Positions 15,794-24,509 of a stretch of DNA of 57,720 bases are shown here, piece by piece (within the stretch, counting starts at the first letter, position 1; every line of letters begins with the position of its first letter). The stretch is from JAZDOT01 sp043798355 (GTDB lineage: Bacteria; Patescibacteriota; Gracilibacteria; Peribacterales; Peribacteraceae), in assembly GCA_043798355.1 (NCBI GenBank), contig JAZDOT010000028.1, positions 1 to 57,720 on the forward strand. The letters are read 5' to 3'. The notes below the pieces were generated by a model that saw only the letters and a list, made by a program, of their open reading frames with translations, ran no database searches and was not told the DNA's origin. The translations under genes were made by a program, and so were the position numbers.

Positions 15794-17281
15794 ATGGCCT
15801 CCCACCCGCGGAAATTCATCGCGCAACCGACCGACGACGACTTGAAGAAATTTCCCGAAGCGGTCAAGCATCTCATCAAGAAGGGGCGGGAACAGCGTTA
15901 TGTCACCCATCAGGAAATCATGGCGGCGGTTCCGACGGTGGAGGAGAACGTCGACCTCCTGGACGAGATCTACACGCTCCTCACCGATCTTGGCATCCAG
16001 GTGATCGACGTGAAAGACACGCTCATTTGGGAGCGCAAGGGCAAGGCGGAGCTCACGGTCCCAGAACCCACGCAGGATCTGACGGAGATCGCCACGTTTG
16101 ATGATGCCGAGGATGAGACCGGGGAAACACCGGAGGCCGAAGAGGATGACGATGAGACGGCCTCGACGGCCGAGAAGATGGATACGGATGACGACGATGC
16201 CGTTCTGGATGTCATCGCGACGGCGGGGATCGCTATGAACGAGAAGGAGATCACGGAGGAGGAGAAGAACAAGCGACGCCGTGAGCGCGAAGTGGACCTC
16301 CTCGAGATCAGCAACGACTCGGTCAGGATGTACCTCTCGGAGATCGGACGGGTTCCTCTCATCGATGCGCGCAAGGAAGTCGAATTGGCGCGCCGCATCC
16401 GCAAGGGGGATGCCTCCGCCAAGCAACAGCTGGCCGAAGCGAACCTGCGCCTCGTCGTTTCCATCGCGAAGAAGTACATCGGTCGCGGTCTCTCCTTCCT
16501 CGATCTCATTCAGGAGGGGAACATCGGCCTCTTCCGCGCGGTGGAGAAGTTCGATCCGGAACGCGGATTCAAGTTCTCCACGTACGCCACATGGTGGATC
16601 CGGCAGGCCATCACCCGCGCCATCGCGGATCAGGCGCGCACCATCCGCATCCCCGTCCACATGGTGGAAACCATCAACAAACTCACGCATACGCAGCGTC
16701 GTCTCGTGCAGGAGCTGGGCCGCGAGCCCACGGTGGAGGAACTGTCTGTCGAAATGGAGATGGATATCAAGAAAGTCCGTCACATCCAGAAGATCAGTCA
16801 GGATATTATTTCACTGGAGTCTCCCGTGGGTTCCGAAGAGGACAGCAAGCTCGGGGACTTCATCGAGGACGAAGAAGCCGTGAATCCGTTCGAGGCGACG
16901 AACCGGCAATTGCGCAAGGAGAACGTCCACGCCATGTTGGAGTTTTTAACTCCCCGCGAGCGCAAGATCATCGAGATGCGCTTCGGGCTCAAGGACGGCA
17001 TCGGCCACACGCTGGAAGAGGTCGGCAAGGAGTTCGGCGTCACCAGAGAGCGCATCCGGCAGATCGAGGCCAAGGTGCTCCAGAAGATGCGCGATCATCC
17101 GCGGTCCATGACTATCCGCGAGCACGGGGGTGCCGGAAAGCGCGTCGGTTTCTCTGCGGTGCAGGCCTTCAGTCAGGGCAAGCTCTGCCCGGAGTGCCTG
17201 CGCGGGACGCTGGTGCAGGTCGTGCGCAACGACAAGAAGCTCTACAAGTGCGACCACTGTGCGTATGAATTGACTCGCTAG
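15794..17281 (+). CDS. rpoD: Primary sigma factor RpoD with a C-terminal zinc ribbon
   Basis: This 495-residue housekeeping sigma factor directs RNA polymerase to most promoters. It has a region 1.1-like N-terminus, an acidic linker (EAEEDDDETAS), region 1.2 (DSVRMYLSEIGRVPL), region 2 (SFLDLIQEGNIGLFRAVEKF, then RGFKFSTYATWWIRQAI), region 3 and region 4 (LTPRERKIIEMRFGL, then EVGKEFGVTRERIRQIEAKV). The known family ends soon after region 4. Here about 60 extra residues follow and end in a four-cysteine zinc ribbon, LCPECLRGTL then YKCDHCAYELTR (C465, C468, C486, C489). That extension is unusual for RpoD and may contact RNA polymerase or DNA. ATG start with TATACT upstream. Confidence 0.95.
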   Translation: MASHPRKFIAQPTDDDLKKFPEAVKHLIKKGREQRYVTHQEIMAAVPTVEENVDLLDEIYTLLTDLGIQVIDVKDTLIWERKGKAELTVPEPTQDLTEIATFDDAEDETGETPEAEEDDDETASTAEKMDTDDDDAVLDVIATAGIAMNEKEITEEEKNKRRREREVDLLEISNDSVRMYLSEIGRVPLIDARKEVELARRIRKGDASAKQQLAEANLRLVVSIAKKYIGRGLSFLDLIQEGNIGLFRAVEKFDPERGFKFSTYATWWIRQAITRAIADQARTIRIPVHMVETINKLTHTQRRLVQELGREPTVEELSVEMEMDIKKVRHIQKISQDIISLESPVGSEEDSKLGDFIEDEEAVNPFEATNRQLRKENVHAMLEFLTPRERKIIEMRFGLKDGIGHTLEEVGKEFGVTRERIRQIEAKVLQKMRDHPRSMTIREHGGAGKRVGFSAVQAFSQGKLCPECLRGTLVQVVRNDKKLYKCDHCAYELTR

Positions 17282-17345
17282 CGGCCAGTCGCCGTAGCGA
17301 ACCCCGCAAGAAGCGGGCGGACAGCGAAAAGCGAACAGCGAACAG
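17282..17345 (+). repeat. Heptad repeat after rpoD
   Basis: Units GGACAGC, GAAAAGC, GAACAGC, GAACAGG follow a short CCCCGCAAGAAGCGGG hairpin directly downstream of the rpoD stop. Confidence 0.6.
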
Positions 17346-17352
17346 GTTTCCT

Positions 17353-17696
17353 TTATGATCCTTTGGTTGAAAAGTGGGATGCAATGAGTGCGAAGAAGAA
17401 GCACAGCGCATAGGCAGCGATAAAGTTGACCCAGAAGTATCTCAAGAAATGAGTATTAAGGAAGATGAGGACGACGCAAAAGAGGACTCCGGCAACAGCG
17501 CCGATTACCCCCCCCAGAGAAATTCGTTCATCTGCATAAGGTTCCTTGTGTGATACGAGATCAGGACGTAGGCGATAGCAAAAACGATCGGGATTCCCCC
17601 GATGGCGCCGGCGATTCTCGAACCGGAGTACCGTTCGACCAGGAGGATAATGGCCGTGATGACGAAAGCAAGGAGGCTCTTGTAAACGATATCCAT
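17353..17696 (-). pseudogene. Small membrane protein split at a G8 tract (possible frameshift)
   Basis: Two overlapping frames together make one four-helix membrane protein. The first begins MDIVYKSLLAFVITAIILLV at 17696 and stops after MNEFLWGG. The second frame continues VIGAVAGVLFCVVLIFLNTH and ends FFALIASHFSTKGS. They meet at eight Gs (minus strand, 17508-17515). One extra G, or -1 slippage on the tract, joins them into 113 residues resembling DUF3147/GlpM-type small membrane proteins. The start is supported by TACGAT ending 6 nt upstream. The split could be phase variation, programmed slippage, a true mutation or an assembly error in a homopolymer. Confidence 0.65.
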
Positions 17697-17702
17697 AGTT
17701 GC

Positions 17703-17708
17703 ATCGTA
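17703..17708 (-). promoter_or_regulatory. -10 box of the split membrane gene, leaderless
   Basis: On the minus strand TACGAT is followed by exactly 6 nt and the ATG at 17696. Confidence 0.5.
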
Positions 17709-17779
17709 ATAGATATGCCATCTTCTGTCATCAGACTCATTGTCCGAAGCAATAAAATATTCGGCGAAGCGCGGGTCTC

Positions 17780-17850
17780 GCCCGTTCGACTCCTCGTCCT
17801 GCTCTGCAGGACTCGTCGCTCAGGGCGCCCTGAGCTTGGTCGAAGGGCGG
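17780..17850. repeat. Two abutting palindromic repeats
   Basis: TTCGACTCCTCGTCCTGC and CGTCGCTCAGGGC form one unit; GCCCTGAGC...GGTCGAAGGG forms a second, inverted unit that abuts it. The 230-bp intergenic region (17697-17927) holds no gene and appears to be a mosaic of such elements. Confidence 0.65.
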
Positions 17851-17927
17851 GGTACCCGCGCTGGAGCCGCACCTTTCAGGGAAAAGTGGGGCCGTGAGAG
17901 AAAAACCGCAGGTTTGTCTCCCACGCT

Positions 17928-18119
17928 TTACTTCTGTCCTTTCCAAATAACGACAATCGCGCTTAAGCCCACGAGCAGGTAGACCACCGCTTCGATGGTC
18001 GGCTGCGATCCGAGGAGCAGGTTCACGACGTTGAGGTTCTGACCGAGGAAATAACCGAGGCCGGCGAGTCCCCAGTTCAGAGCGCCCACGAGGACGAGGA
18101 TTTTGGCGATGACAACCAT
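17928..18119 (-). CDS. DUF378-like small membrane protein
   Basis: This 63-residue protein has two membrane helices: KILVLVGALNWGLAGLGYF and, after LLGSQPTIE, AVVYLLVGLSAIVVIW. The VGALNWGL motif, the GS-P-T loop and the second helix match the DUF378 family, whose function is unknown. It is a monocistronic gene divergent from the UvrD-type helicase. Confidence 0.8.
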   Translation of the reverse strand: MVVIAKILVLVGALNWGLAGLGYFLGQNLNVVNLLLGSQPTIEAVVYLLVGLSAIVVIWKGQK

Positions 18120-18247
18120 ACGAGAGAGGGGAAAAGAATGATTTCTTCAGACTCTACCATATGTGCGCAAATGGAGAAGTTGCATGAAATATCATAGTGA
18201 TGCGCAGTAGAGCGGACAGATCTGATCTGTCGGGCACTTCCGTCTGC

Positions 18248-18253
18248 TATGCT
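18248..18253 (+). promoter_or_regulatory. -10 box of the UvrD-type helicase gene, leaderless
   Basis: TGCTATGCT (extended -10) ends exactly 6 nt before the ATG at 18260. Confidence 0.65.
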
Positions 18254-18259
18254 TCCTCC

Positions 18260-21200
18260 ATGTCTCCTTCAGAGAAGAAGTCAGCTCAGGATCAGAGTCC
18301 CGTGTCCGCGGGCAGGCAATCCCAGTTTCAGAAATCACTGGATCGTTTGAATGATGCGCAGAAAGAGGCGGTGCAAACCATCGAGGGGCCGGTGATGTGC
18401 GTTGCCGGTCCGGGGACAGGAAAGACAGAGGTCGTTGCCATGCGCGTCGCGAACATCCTGAAGAAAACGCATGCGAGGCCCGGGAACATTCTCTGTCTGA
18501 CATTCTCCGTGAGTGCTTCGGTGAATATGCGCGAACGGCTCCGGTCGCTCATCGGACAGGATGCCTACGGCGTGACGGTTCGGAATTTCCACGGGTTCTG
18601 CAATGACCTCATCATGGAACATCCTCTGGTCTTCGATGCATTTTCCGCCCTCGAACAAATCAGCGACGTCGAGCGATACCGTCAGGTGAACAAAATAATT
18701 GATCAACTCTTGCCGGATTGTATCCTCGTGAACCGAAAACAGCCCTACGGTAAGACGCGGGAAATTATCGACAGAATCAGCCAGTTGAAACGCGAAGGGG
18801 TGACGGAAAGCGGGCAGCTCATGAAGATTGCAGATGCGTACGAGGCCGATCTGTCATCGAAGAGCAAAGAGGGGACGAAAGTGCACGAGAAGAACCTGAT
18901 CATTGCTCGGAAGTTCCGTGAGCTCCTCGAAGTTTTTTTCCGGTATCAGGAAATGCTGGAAAGCACCCAGCGCTACGACTACGAGGATATGATTCTGTAT
19001 GCCATCCGTGCACTCGAAGAGGAAGATTGGCTCCTCGCCTCTCTGCAGGAACGTTACCAGTACATCCTGGTGGATGAGTTTCAGGATACGAACGGGGCGC
19101 AGTATCGATTCATCGAACTCCTGACGACTCCGCGGGATCCTGAAGACAAGCCCAACCTCTTCGTAGTCGCCGACGACGATCAGGCCATTTACCGTTTCCA
19201 GGGGGCCACCGTCGCCAATATTATGCGTTTCCGCGACAGATTCTCTCGTGCCCCCCTCATCGTCCTCACGAAGAGCTACCGCTGCGCGCAGCCCATCCTC
19301 GATGCAGCGGAAGCGCTGATTTCCAGGAATACCGAGCGGCTGGTCGGGCGCATCGAAGGATTGGATAAGCATCTCGTTTCTGCATCCAAGGATCCTGCCC
19401 CCCTTCCGATATTGCTCTTCGCCCCCAGCGACGATACGGAGCCGTGGCTGGTCGCCGATCTCATTCGTGAACGCATGGACCGGGGAGTGCCCGTGAATGA
19501 GATCGCCGTGCTCGTGCAGACGAATGCCGAGCTGCTTCACTATTTTGACATCTTGCTGGCCCGAAACATTCCGGTAGAAACGAAAGGTAAGGCAGATTTA
19601 CTCGGTCATCCGTATGTACAGCAGACCATTGCGATCCTGCGTGCTACAGCAGATCCACATTTGACTTCAGCCCTTGCGGCAGCACTGTCTTCCGCGTGCT
19701 TCGCCTGTCATCCAGCGGACATTTTCCGTCTCTGTCTGAAGTCCCGCGAAGACGAGGAAACGTTACAGAAGATCCTTCTCACAGTAGAGGAGAATGATTC
19801 CGATTCGGGGGTGAAACTGATCGACCGGGCGGCTCTCGTCAGGGCTCGCGACGTGATTTTCGATCTTCACAACAAACTCCCGACGCGGACCGTCGTCGAT
19901 ACGCTCGAGCATCTTCTCAGGGAGACGGGGCTCATCGCTCTTGCGCGGCAGGGCGAGAAGGGTGAGGGATTCCATGCGGCGGATTTCGCCGCACTGCAGG
20001 CGTTTTTCGATCGCCTGAAGTCGCGTGCCTACGAGCAGCCATCTTTCGGGTTCGAGGCGTTCCTGAGTGATCTGGAACTCTTCGAAAAGCCGGAGTACGC
20101 GGATCTCCGGATGAGCTACAGTCTTCCGCATCTCACTGAGGAGGGGGTGCAGCTCATGACGGCGCACCAGAGCAAGGGGCTGGAGTTTTCCGTTGTGATT
20201 CTTCCAAACTTCCGTGAGGGGCACTGGGACAAGCGGCGTCATCCGCCTTCCATTTCCCTGCCGGAAGATCTTCTCTTTGGTTGGAAGAAGGAGCAGAAGT
20301 CTTTCGAACAGAATCAGGACGAACGGAGAGTCGCCTATGTCGCGATGACGCGGGCAAAACATGAATTGATCTTCACCTGCGCGAAGGAGCTCACGACCGG
20401 AGACAAATCGCGCTCCGTCTCGCCATCGGGATTTTTCGCCGAAGCGGGGAGACTTCCGGAGGAGGAGAGAGATCTGAAGAATCCCGCGGAGGTTTCGCTC
20501 TTCCTCCATGAGCCTGTCCGGGATTTCGACGCGGAAATGAAAGCGTTCCTGCGGGAGCGGCTTTCGGACTACTCCCTCTCCGTCACGGCACTGAATCATT
20601 TCCTCGAGGATCCGAAGATCTTCCTCGAGATGGATCTCCTGCAGATGCCGACTGCGAAGACGTCCAGTCTCATCTACGGCAATGCCGTGCACGATGCGCT
20701 CCGGAAATGGGGACTCGCTGCCATTGCGAACACGCCCATGGACAGGGAGGCCTTCGTCGCCGCATTCCGCCGCTACCTCGAAGAGCGTGAGATTCTCACG
20801 GATGCAGAACGAGCACGGCTGCGCGCCATCGGCGAGGAGGCGCTCCCGAGTTACTTCGAAGACCGTTTCGCAGGGGAGCTCCCCATTGTCCATGCTGTTG
20901 AGTACAGCCTCGCGACGCATGCCGATGAAGTGCCGATCAAAGGGAAGATCGACCGGATCGATCTTCTTCATCCGAATGCTTCCGATGCCGTCATCATCGA
21001 TTATAAGACCGGAAGACCGAAGACTGAGAAGGAGATCAGGGATGACGGGGATTACTATCGCCAGCTCGTCTTCTACGCCCTTCTCCTTGCGGAGAAGGGC
21101 TCCGTTCTGACTCCCAAAACATTTATTCTGGATTTCATCGGAGAGGGGAGTGAGCATCCGGTGCAGCGATCTTTCGTCATTTCAGACTCGGAGATTGCTG

Positions 21201-21265
21201 AACTGAAAAAAGTGGTGAAGGAGGTGTGGGCGAAGGTGATGAACCTTGATTTTACGCAAGTGTGA
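18260..21265 (+). CDS. UvrD/Rep-type superfamily 1 helicase fused to a PD-(D/E)XK nuclease domain
   Basis: This 1001-residue protein begins with a full SF1A helicase. Walker A AGPGTGKT lies at residues 49-56, Walker B YILVDEFQDTN and QAIYRFQGA follow, and motifs V/VI are MTAHQSKGLEFSVV and RRVAYVAMTRAKHELI. The C-terminal 200 residues are a RecB-type nuclease: YGNAVHDALRKWG, then IKGKIDRID and AVIIDYKTGRPK, which carry the Asp and the D-x-K catalytic residues, with QLVFYALLL after them. Such fusions resemble AddA/AdnB subunits and act in double-strand-break end processing. No AddB or RecC partner is in the window. The ATG at 18260 is preceded by TATGCT at 6 nt. The 3' end overlaps rdgB by 14 bp. 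Confidence 0.9.
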   Translation: MSPSEKKSAQDQSPVSAGRQSQFQKSLDRLNDAQKEAVQTIEGPVMCVAGPGTGKTEVVAMRVANILKKTHARPGNILCLTFSVSASVNMRERLRSLIGQDAYGVTVRNFHGFCNDLIMEHPLVFDAFSALEQISDVERYRQVNKIIDQLLPDCILVNRKQPYGKTREIIDRISQLKREGVTESGQLMKIADAYEADLSSKSKEGTKVHEKNLIIARKFRELLEVFFRYQEMLESTQRYDYEDMILYAIRALEEEDWLLASLQERYQYILVDEFQDTNGAQYRFIELLTTPRDPEDKPNLFVVADDDQAIYRFQGATVANIMRFRDRFSRAPLIVLTKSYRCAQPILDAAEALISRNTERLVGRIEGLDKHLVSASKDPAPLPILLFAPSDDTEPWLVADLIRERMDRGVPVNEIAVLVQTNAELLHYFDILLARNIPVETKGKADLLGHPYVQQTIAILRATADPHLTSALAAALSSACFACHPADIFRLCLKSREDEETLQKILLTVEENDSDSGVKLIDRAALVRARDVIFDLHNKLPTRTVVDTLEHLLRETGLIALARQGEKGEGFHAADFAALQAFFDRLKSRAYEQPSFGFEAFLSDLELFEKPEYADLRMSYSLPHLTEEGVQLMTAHQSKGLEFSVVILPNFREGHWDKRRHPPSISLPEDLLFGWKKEQKSFEQNQDERRVAYVAMTRAKHELIFTCAKELTTGDKSRSVSPSGFFAEAGRLPEEERDLKNPAEVSLFLHEPVRDFDAEMKAFLRERLSDYSLSVTALNHFLEDPKIFLEMDLLQMPTAKTSSLIYGNAVHDALRKWGLAAIANTPMDREAFVAAFRRYLEEREILTDAERARLRAIGEEALPSYFEDRFAGELPIVHAVEYSLATHADEVPIKGKIDRIDLLHPNASDAVIIDYKTGRPKTEKEIRDDGDYYRQLVFYALLLAEKGSVLTPKTFILDFIGEGSEHPVQRSFVISDSEIAELKKVVKEVWAKVMNLDFTQV

Positions 21266-21941
21266 TCCGCAGGTACCCAGCCAGTTGAAGTGCGGCTCTC
21301 CCCCGGTGACTCGTACTATTTTTTTGTTCGATTTTTAAGGCTGAGAATACACAATCGAAGCCGTCTGGCTTAAAGCAGGCGGAGATCGGAAGACCGGGGA
21401 GGTAGTCGGCTTCGAGGGAGTCGGTGATCACGCCGGAGCAGCGGCCTTCGAAGACTTTGGCTGTCGCTTGCCTCACCCCCAACCCCTCTCCCACCCCGCC
21501 CGCTTGCCACGTCGCTCGCGAGCGACGTGGCTTGCCTGCCGGGAGAGGGGAGCCTGTCTTTGGTGAAGAGATGTATGCCAAGGTACAGATGAAGCATGCA
21601 CGTTTGTTCTTCTCCTTCCTCATGCGCTTCAGGAAAAAATCGATCCACTCCTCATCCGTGGCGTTCTGTCCTGCGCCCCACCTGCGCGTGTGGAGGCCGA
21701 GTTCGTCCTTGAGTGCTTCCACGATGATGCCGGAGTCGTCGGCGACGGTGGGGAGTCCTGTGCGGGAGAAGTAGAACTTTGCTTTTTGGATGGCATTCTC
21801 TTCAAATGTCTTGCCGGACTCCTCCGGGTCTTCCGTCATCGATAGGCTTCGCGGGGAGACGATCTCGATCGGAAGATCTTTCAGGACTTCGGAAATCTCG
21901 ATGATCTTGCCTCTATTATTGGTGCCGAGGAGGAGCTGCAT
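21252..21941 (-). CDS. rdgB: RdgB/HAM1-family non-canonical purine NTP pyrophosphatase with inserted repeat
   Basis: This 229-residue enzyme hydrolyses dITP/XTP-type nucleotides. Its N-terminus (LLLGTNNRGKIIEISEVL), the TFEENAIQKAKFYFSRTGL segment, the VADDSGIIVEAL strand and the SHRGRAALQLAGYL motif are typical. Residues about 130-157 (PKTGSPLPAGKPRRSRATW onwards) are foreign to the family. They lie between CTLAYIS and KVFEGRCSGVI and are encoded by a CCTCACCCCC...GGGAGAGGGG palindromic element that stays in frame. Its ATG follows TAAGAT at 6 nt. Catalytic residues outside the insert appear intact, so the enzyme is probably active. Confidence 0.85.
   Translation of the reverse strand: MQLLLGTNNRGKIIEISEVLKDLPIEIVSPRSLSMTEDPEESGKTFEENAIQKAKFYFSRTGLPTVADDSGIIVEALKDELGLHTRRWGAGQNATDEEWIDFFLKRMRKEKNKRACFICTLAYISSPKTGSPLPAGKPRRSRATWQAGGVGEGLGVRQATAKVFEGRCSGVITDSLEADYLPGLPISACFKPDGFDCVFSALKIEQKNSTSHRGRAALQLAGYLRITLA
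21466..21560. repeat. Palindromic repeat inside rdgB, with a 26-bp perfect palindrome
   Basis: CCTCACCCCCAACCCCTCTC begins the element and GGGAGAGGGG ends it. In its centre (21506-21531) lies a perfect 26-bp palindrome with half-site GCCACGTCGCTCG. The element is open in the rdgB frame. Confidence 0.8.
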
Positions 21942-21947
21942 GTCGTC

Positions 21948-21953
21948 ATCTTA
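21948..21953 (-). promoter_or_regulatory. -10 box of rdgB, leaderless
   Basis: On the minus strand TAAGAT is followed by exactly 6 nt and the ATG at 21941. Confidence 0.55.
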
Positions 21954-22114
21954 CCTTCTATTCTTCTTCCATGTTTTTTTCACCTTTGTCTGGCGGAAAA
22001 GGATTTTTGTCAGAGGCCTATGGAACCTTATTCGGTTCCTTTTTTTAAAATAAAAAATCCTTATCCTCTTCGGTATCCTCGGCGTCTTCGGAGTCCTCTG
22101 TTTCCTCTTCTTCG

Positions 22115-24373
22115 CTACACCGCCACTTTCTCCATATACACTTTCCTCGCTTTCGCCCCGTCCACCGGACCGATGAGACCTTTCTCCTCCATGATGTCGA
22201 GGAGGCGTGCGGCGCGGGCGTAGCCGACCTTCATCTGCCGTTGCAGGAGACTGGCGGAGGCCTTGCCCGATTGCTGCACGACGCGCACGGCATCGAAGAA
22301 GAGGTCATCCCCGCCGTTGTCGTCGGCCTCGAGGTCGATCATGCCGGGAGCGGGTCCATCGGAGTCGATTTCCGTACCCTCCTCGCCCTCTTCCCCTTCT
22401 TCGCCTTCCTCCGCGAAGCCGATCTGCTCCGTGATCTTTCCGCCGCCGGCGATCTTCACGGCGTTGATCACACGTTCGGTCTCCTTTGTTGAGATGAAGA
22501 TCCCCTGGATGCGCACGGGGTAGGGGACGGCAGCCGTCATGTAGAGCATGTCCCCCTTGCCCAGCAGGTCTTCGGCACCGATTCCGTCGATGATCGTGCG
22601 GGAGTCCACGGCGGAGACCACGCGGAAGGCGATGCGGGTGGGGATGTTGGCTTTGATGAGACCCGTGATGACGTCCACACTGGGGCGCTGGGTCGCAATG
22701 ATGAGGTGCAAACCCGCCGCGCGGGCCATCTGCGCGATGCGAGCGATCATGGTCTCGGTGTCGCGCCGGTGTTGGCGCATCATGAGGTCGGCCAGTTCAT
22801 CCACGACGATGACGATCCGCGGGAGGAGGTTTTCCTCCTCGGTCTGCTTCTCGTTGAATTCGTCGATGTTGCGCGCGCCGGCGCCCGAGAAGCGGTGTAA
22901 CCTCCTCCCCAGCTCGGCGACGGCCCATCGCAGGGCCTGCAGGGCCTTCTCGGACTCGGTGATGACGGGGGTGAGGAGGTGCGGGATACCGTCGTAGGGC
23001 ATGAGCTCGACGCGTTTCGGATCGATGAGGATGAACTTCAGTTCGTGCGGAGCGTTCTGGTAGAGCAGCGAGGTCAGGAACGTGTTCATGCAGACCGACT
23101 TCCCCGAGCCGGTTGCTCCCGCGATCAGGAGGTGGGGCATATCTTCCAGCACGGCGATGGCTGCATTGCCCGAGACGTCGCGCCCGAGCGGAAGCGTGAG
23201 GGAGGAGGTGGACTGGGCGAACTCGGGGCTCTCCAGGATTTCTTTCAGATGCACGGTCGTGCGGACCTTGTTCGGCATCTCGACGCCGACGAGACCTTTG
23301 CCGGGAATGGGAGCCTCCAGGCGAAGGCTATGGGCGGAGAGCGCGAGCGCGAGGTCGTCCTTCAGACTGGCGATCTTGCTCAGGCGCACGCCTTCGGCGG
23401 GTTGCAGGGTGAACTGCGTGACGGTCGGTCCAGGGTGGGCTTCCCGCATCGTCACGTCGATATCGAATTCCTTGAACTTCTCCTCGATCATGCGGGCCTG
23501 CTTTTTGAGCTCCTCGTCGTCCACGGCGAGTTCGCTGTGGCTCGCATCCAGGAGGTCGTAACCGGGGAAGTTCCACTCCTCGAAGCGTTTGTCCGTCATT
23601 TCCAAGCGGTCCTTTGCGGATTCCTTGACCATTTTCGCGCTCTTCTCCTTCACGATCTGGCGTGCGAACGCCGGCCCGCCGGCCGAAGCGCCGTGTGCGA
23701 AGGCCGGGCGGACGATATTGAGTTCATCCCCCTCTTCATCGAGGAAATCGCCCTCTTTCGCTTCGGCTCCCTCCTCCCATTCCTCTTCCTCACGGGTGGC
23801 CGCGCGGGTCCGCCGAACGACCTTCACATCCCGGTGGAACAGGGAGAGGACAGAGCGGGCGAGCGCAGAGAGATCTGGCTCGAAGGCGATGGTGAGGCCG
23901 ATCACGAAGACGCACGCGAGCACGGTGAAGCCGACTGCTTTGCTCGCGAAGAGGACGAATGGAACCGCAACGGTGAACCCCACGGCTCCAGCCAGGGCAT
24001 CCCGCTCAGCCGCCAGGGATTCCACGGGAGCGCGCAGGTGCATGATGCCGAGGAAAGCAAGGAAGCAGAGCACGAGGCCGATACTGCGTTTGGCTTCGAA
24101 ACGGCCTTCGTTGGAGGAGAAGGCGTGCAGGAGTCCTGAGCAGATGAGGAACGAAGGGAAGAGATAGCCGTAGGAACCGAAGAAGAACGTGAGCATCTTC
24201 GCAAGCGCATTCCCGATGATGCCGGCTTCCTGACGGAGCACCAGAAAGAGGAAGATCCCCGTGCCGATCTGGGCGACGGCACTGATGAGGCGGCGCGTTG
24301 TTGGTTTCAGGTCGAGGCCCTCCGCCTTCTTCCGGGAGGATTTCCTGTGGATGGATCTTCGCTTAGGAGGCAT
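22115..24373 (-). CDS. ftsK: DNA translocase FtsK
   Basis: This 752-residue translocase moves chromosome termini through the division septum. It has a basic N-terminus, about four membrane helices (residues about 30-165), an acidic linker, and the motor domain. Walker A GATGSGKS lies near residue 420, Walker B IVIVVDELADLM follows, and TQRPSVDVITGLIKANIPTR marks the FtsK core. A Glu/Gly-rich spacer (EEGEEGEEGEEG) precedes the winged-helix gamma domain (SASLLQRQMKVGYARAARLL), which reads KOPS-like sites. The protein is complete. The ATG at 24373 has TAGAAT 10 nt upstream. Confidence 0.95.
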   Translation of the reverse strand: MPPKRRSIHRKSSRKKAEGLDLKPTTRRLISAVAQIGTGIFLFLVLRQEAGIIGNALAKMLTFFFGSYGYLFPSFLICSGLLHAFSSNEGRFEAKRSIGLVLCFLAFLGIMHLRAPVESLAAERDALAGAVGFTVAVPFVLFASKAVGFTVLACVFVIGLTIAFEPDLSALARSVLSLFHRDVKVVRRTRAATREEEEWEEGAEAKEGDFLDEEGDELNIVRPAFAHGASAGGPAFARQIVKEKSAKMVKESAKDRLEMTDKRFEEWNFPGYDLLDASHSELAVDDEELKKQARMIEEKFKEFDIDVTMREAHPGPTVTQFTLQPAEGVRLSKIASLKDDLALALSAHSLRLEAPIPGKGLVGVEMPNKVRTTVHLKEILESPEFAQSTSSLTLPLGRDVSGNAAIAVLEDMPHLLIAGATGSGKSVCMNTFLTSLLYQNAPHELKFILIDPKRVELMPYDGIPHLLTPVITESEKALQALRWAVAELGRRLHRFSGAGARNIDEFNEKQTEEENLLPRIVIVVDELADLMMRQHRRDTETMIARIAQMARAAGLHLIIATQRPSVDVITGLIKANIPTRIAFRVVSAVDSRTIIDGIGAEDLLGKGDMLYMTAAVPYPVRIQGIFISTKETERVINAVKIAGGGKITEQIGFAEEGEEGEEGEEGTEIDSDGPAPGMIDLEADDNGGDDLFFDAVRVVQQSGKASASLLQRQMKVGYARAARLLDIMEEKGLIGPVDGAKARKVYMEKVAV

Positions 24374-24424
24374 GATAGACGGTATTCTACACGTGAGTTA
24401 CCTGCTGTTGTACAGGGGATTGGG

Positions 24425-24503
24425 AAGTTGGAAGGTTAGGAAGGTAAAGTAGGTAAGGTAGGTAAGGAAAGTACTGTCCGCTGATCGCCGATCGCTGTAC
24501 GCT
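24425..24503 (+). repeat. 9-bp and 7-bp tandem repeats before the RmlD-like gene
   Basis: GGAAGGTTA, GGAAGGTAA, AGTAGGTAA and GGTAGGTAA units of 9 bp are followed by heptads CTGTCCG, CTGATCG, CCGATCG, CTGTACG. The last heptad overlaps the -10 box TACGCT (24498-24503), which ends exactly 6 nt before the next gene's ATG. Confidence 0.65.
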
Positions 24504-24509
24504 TCGTCT

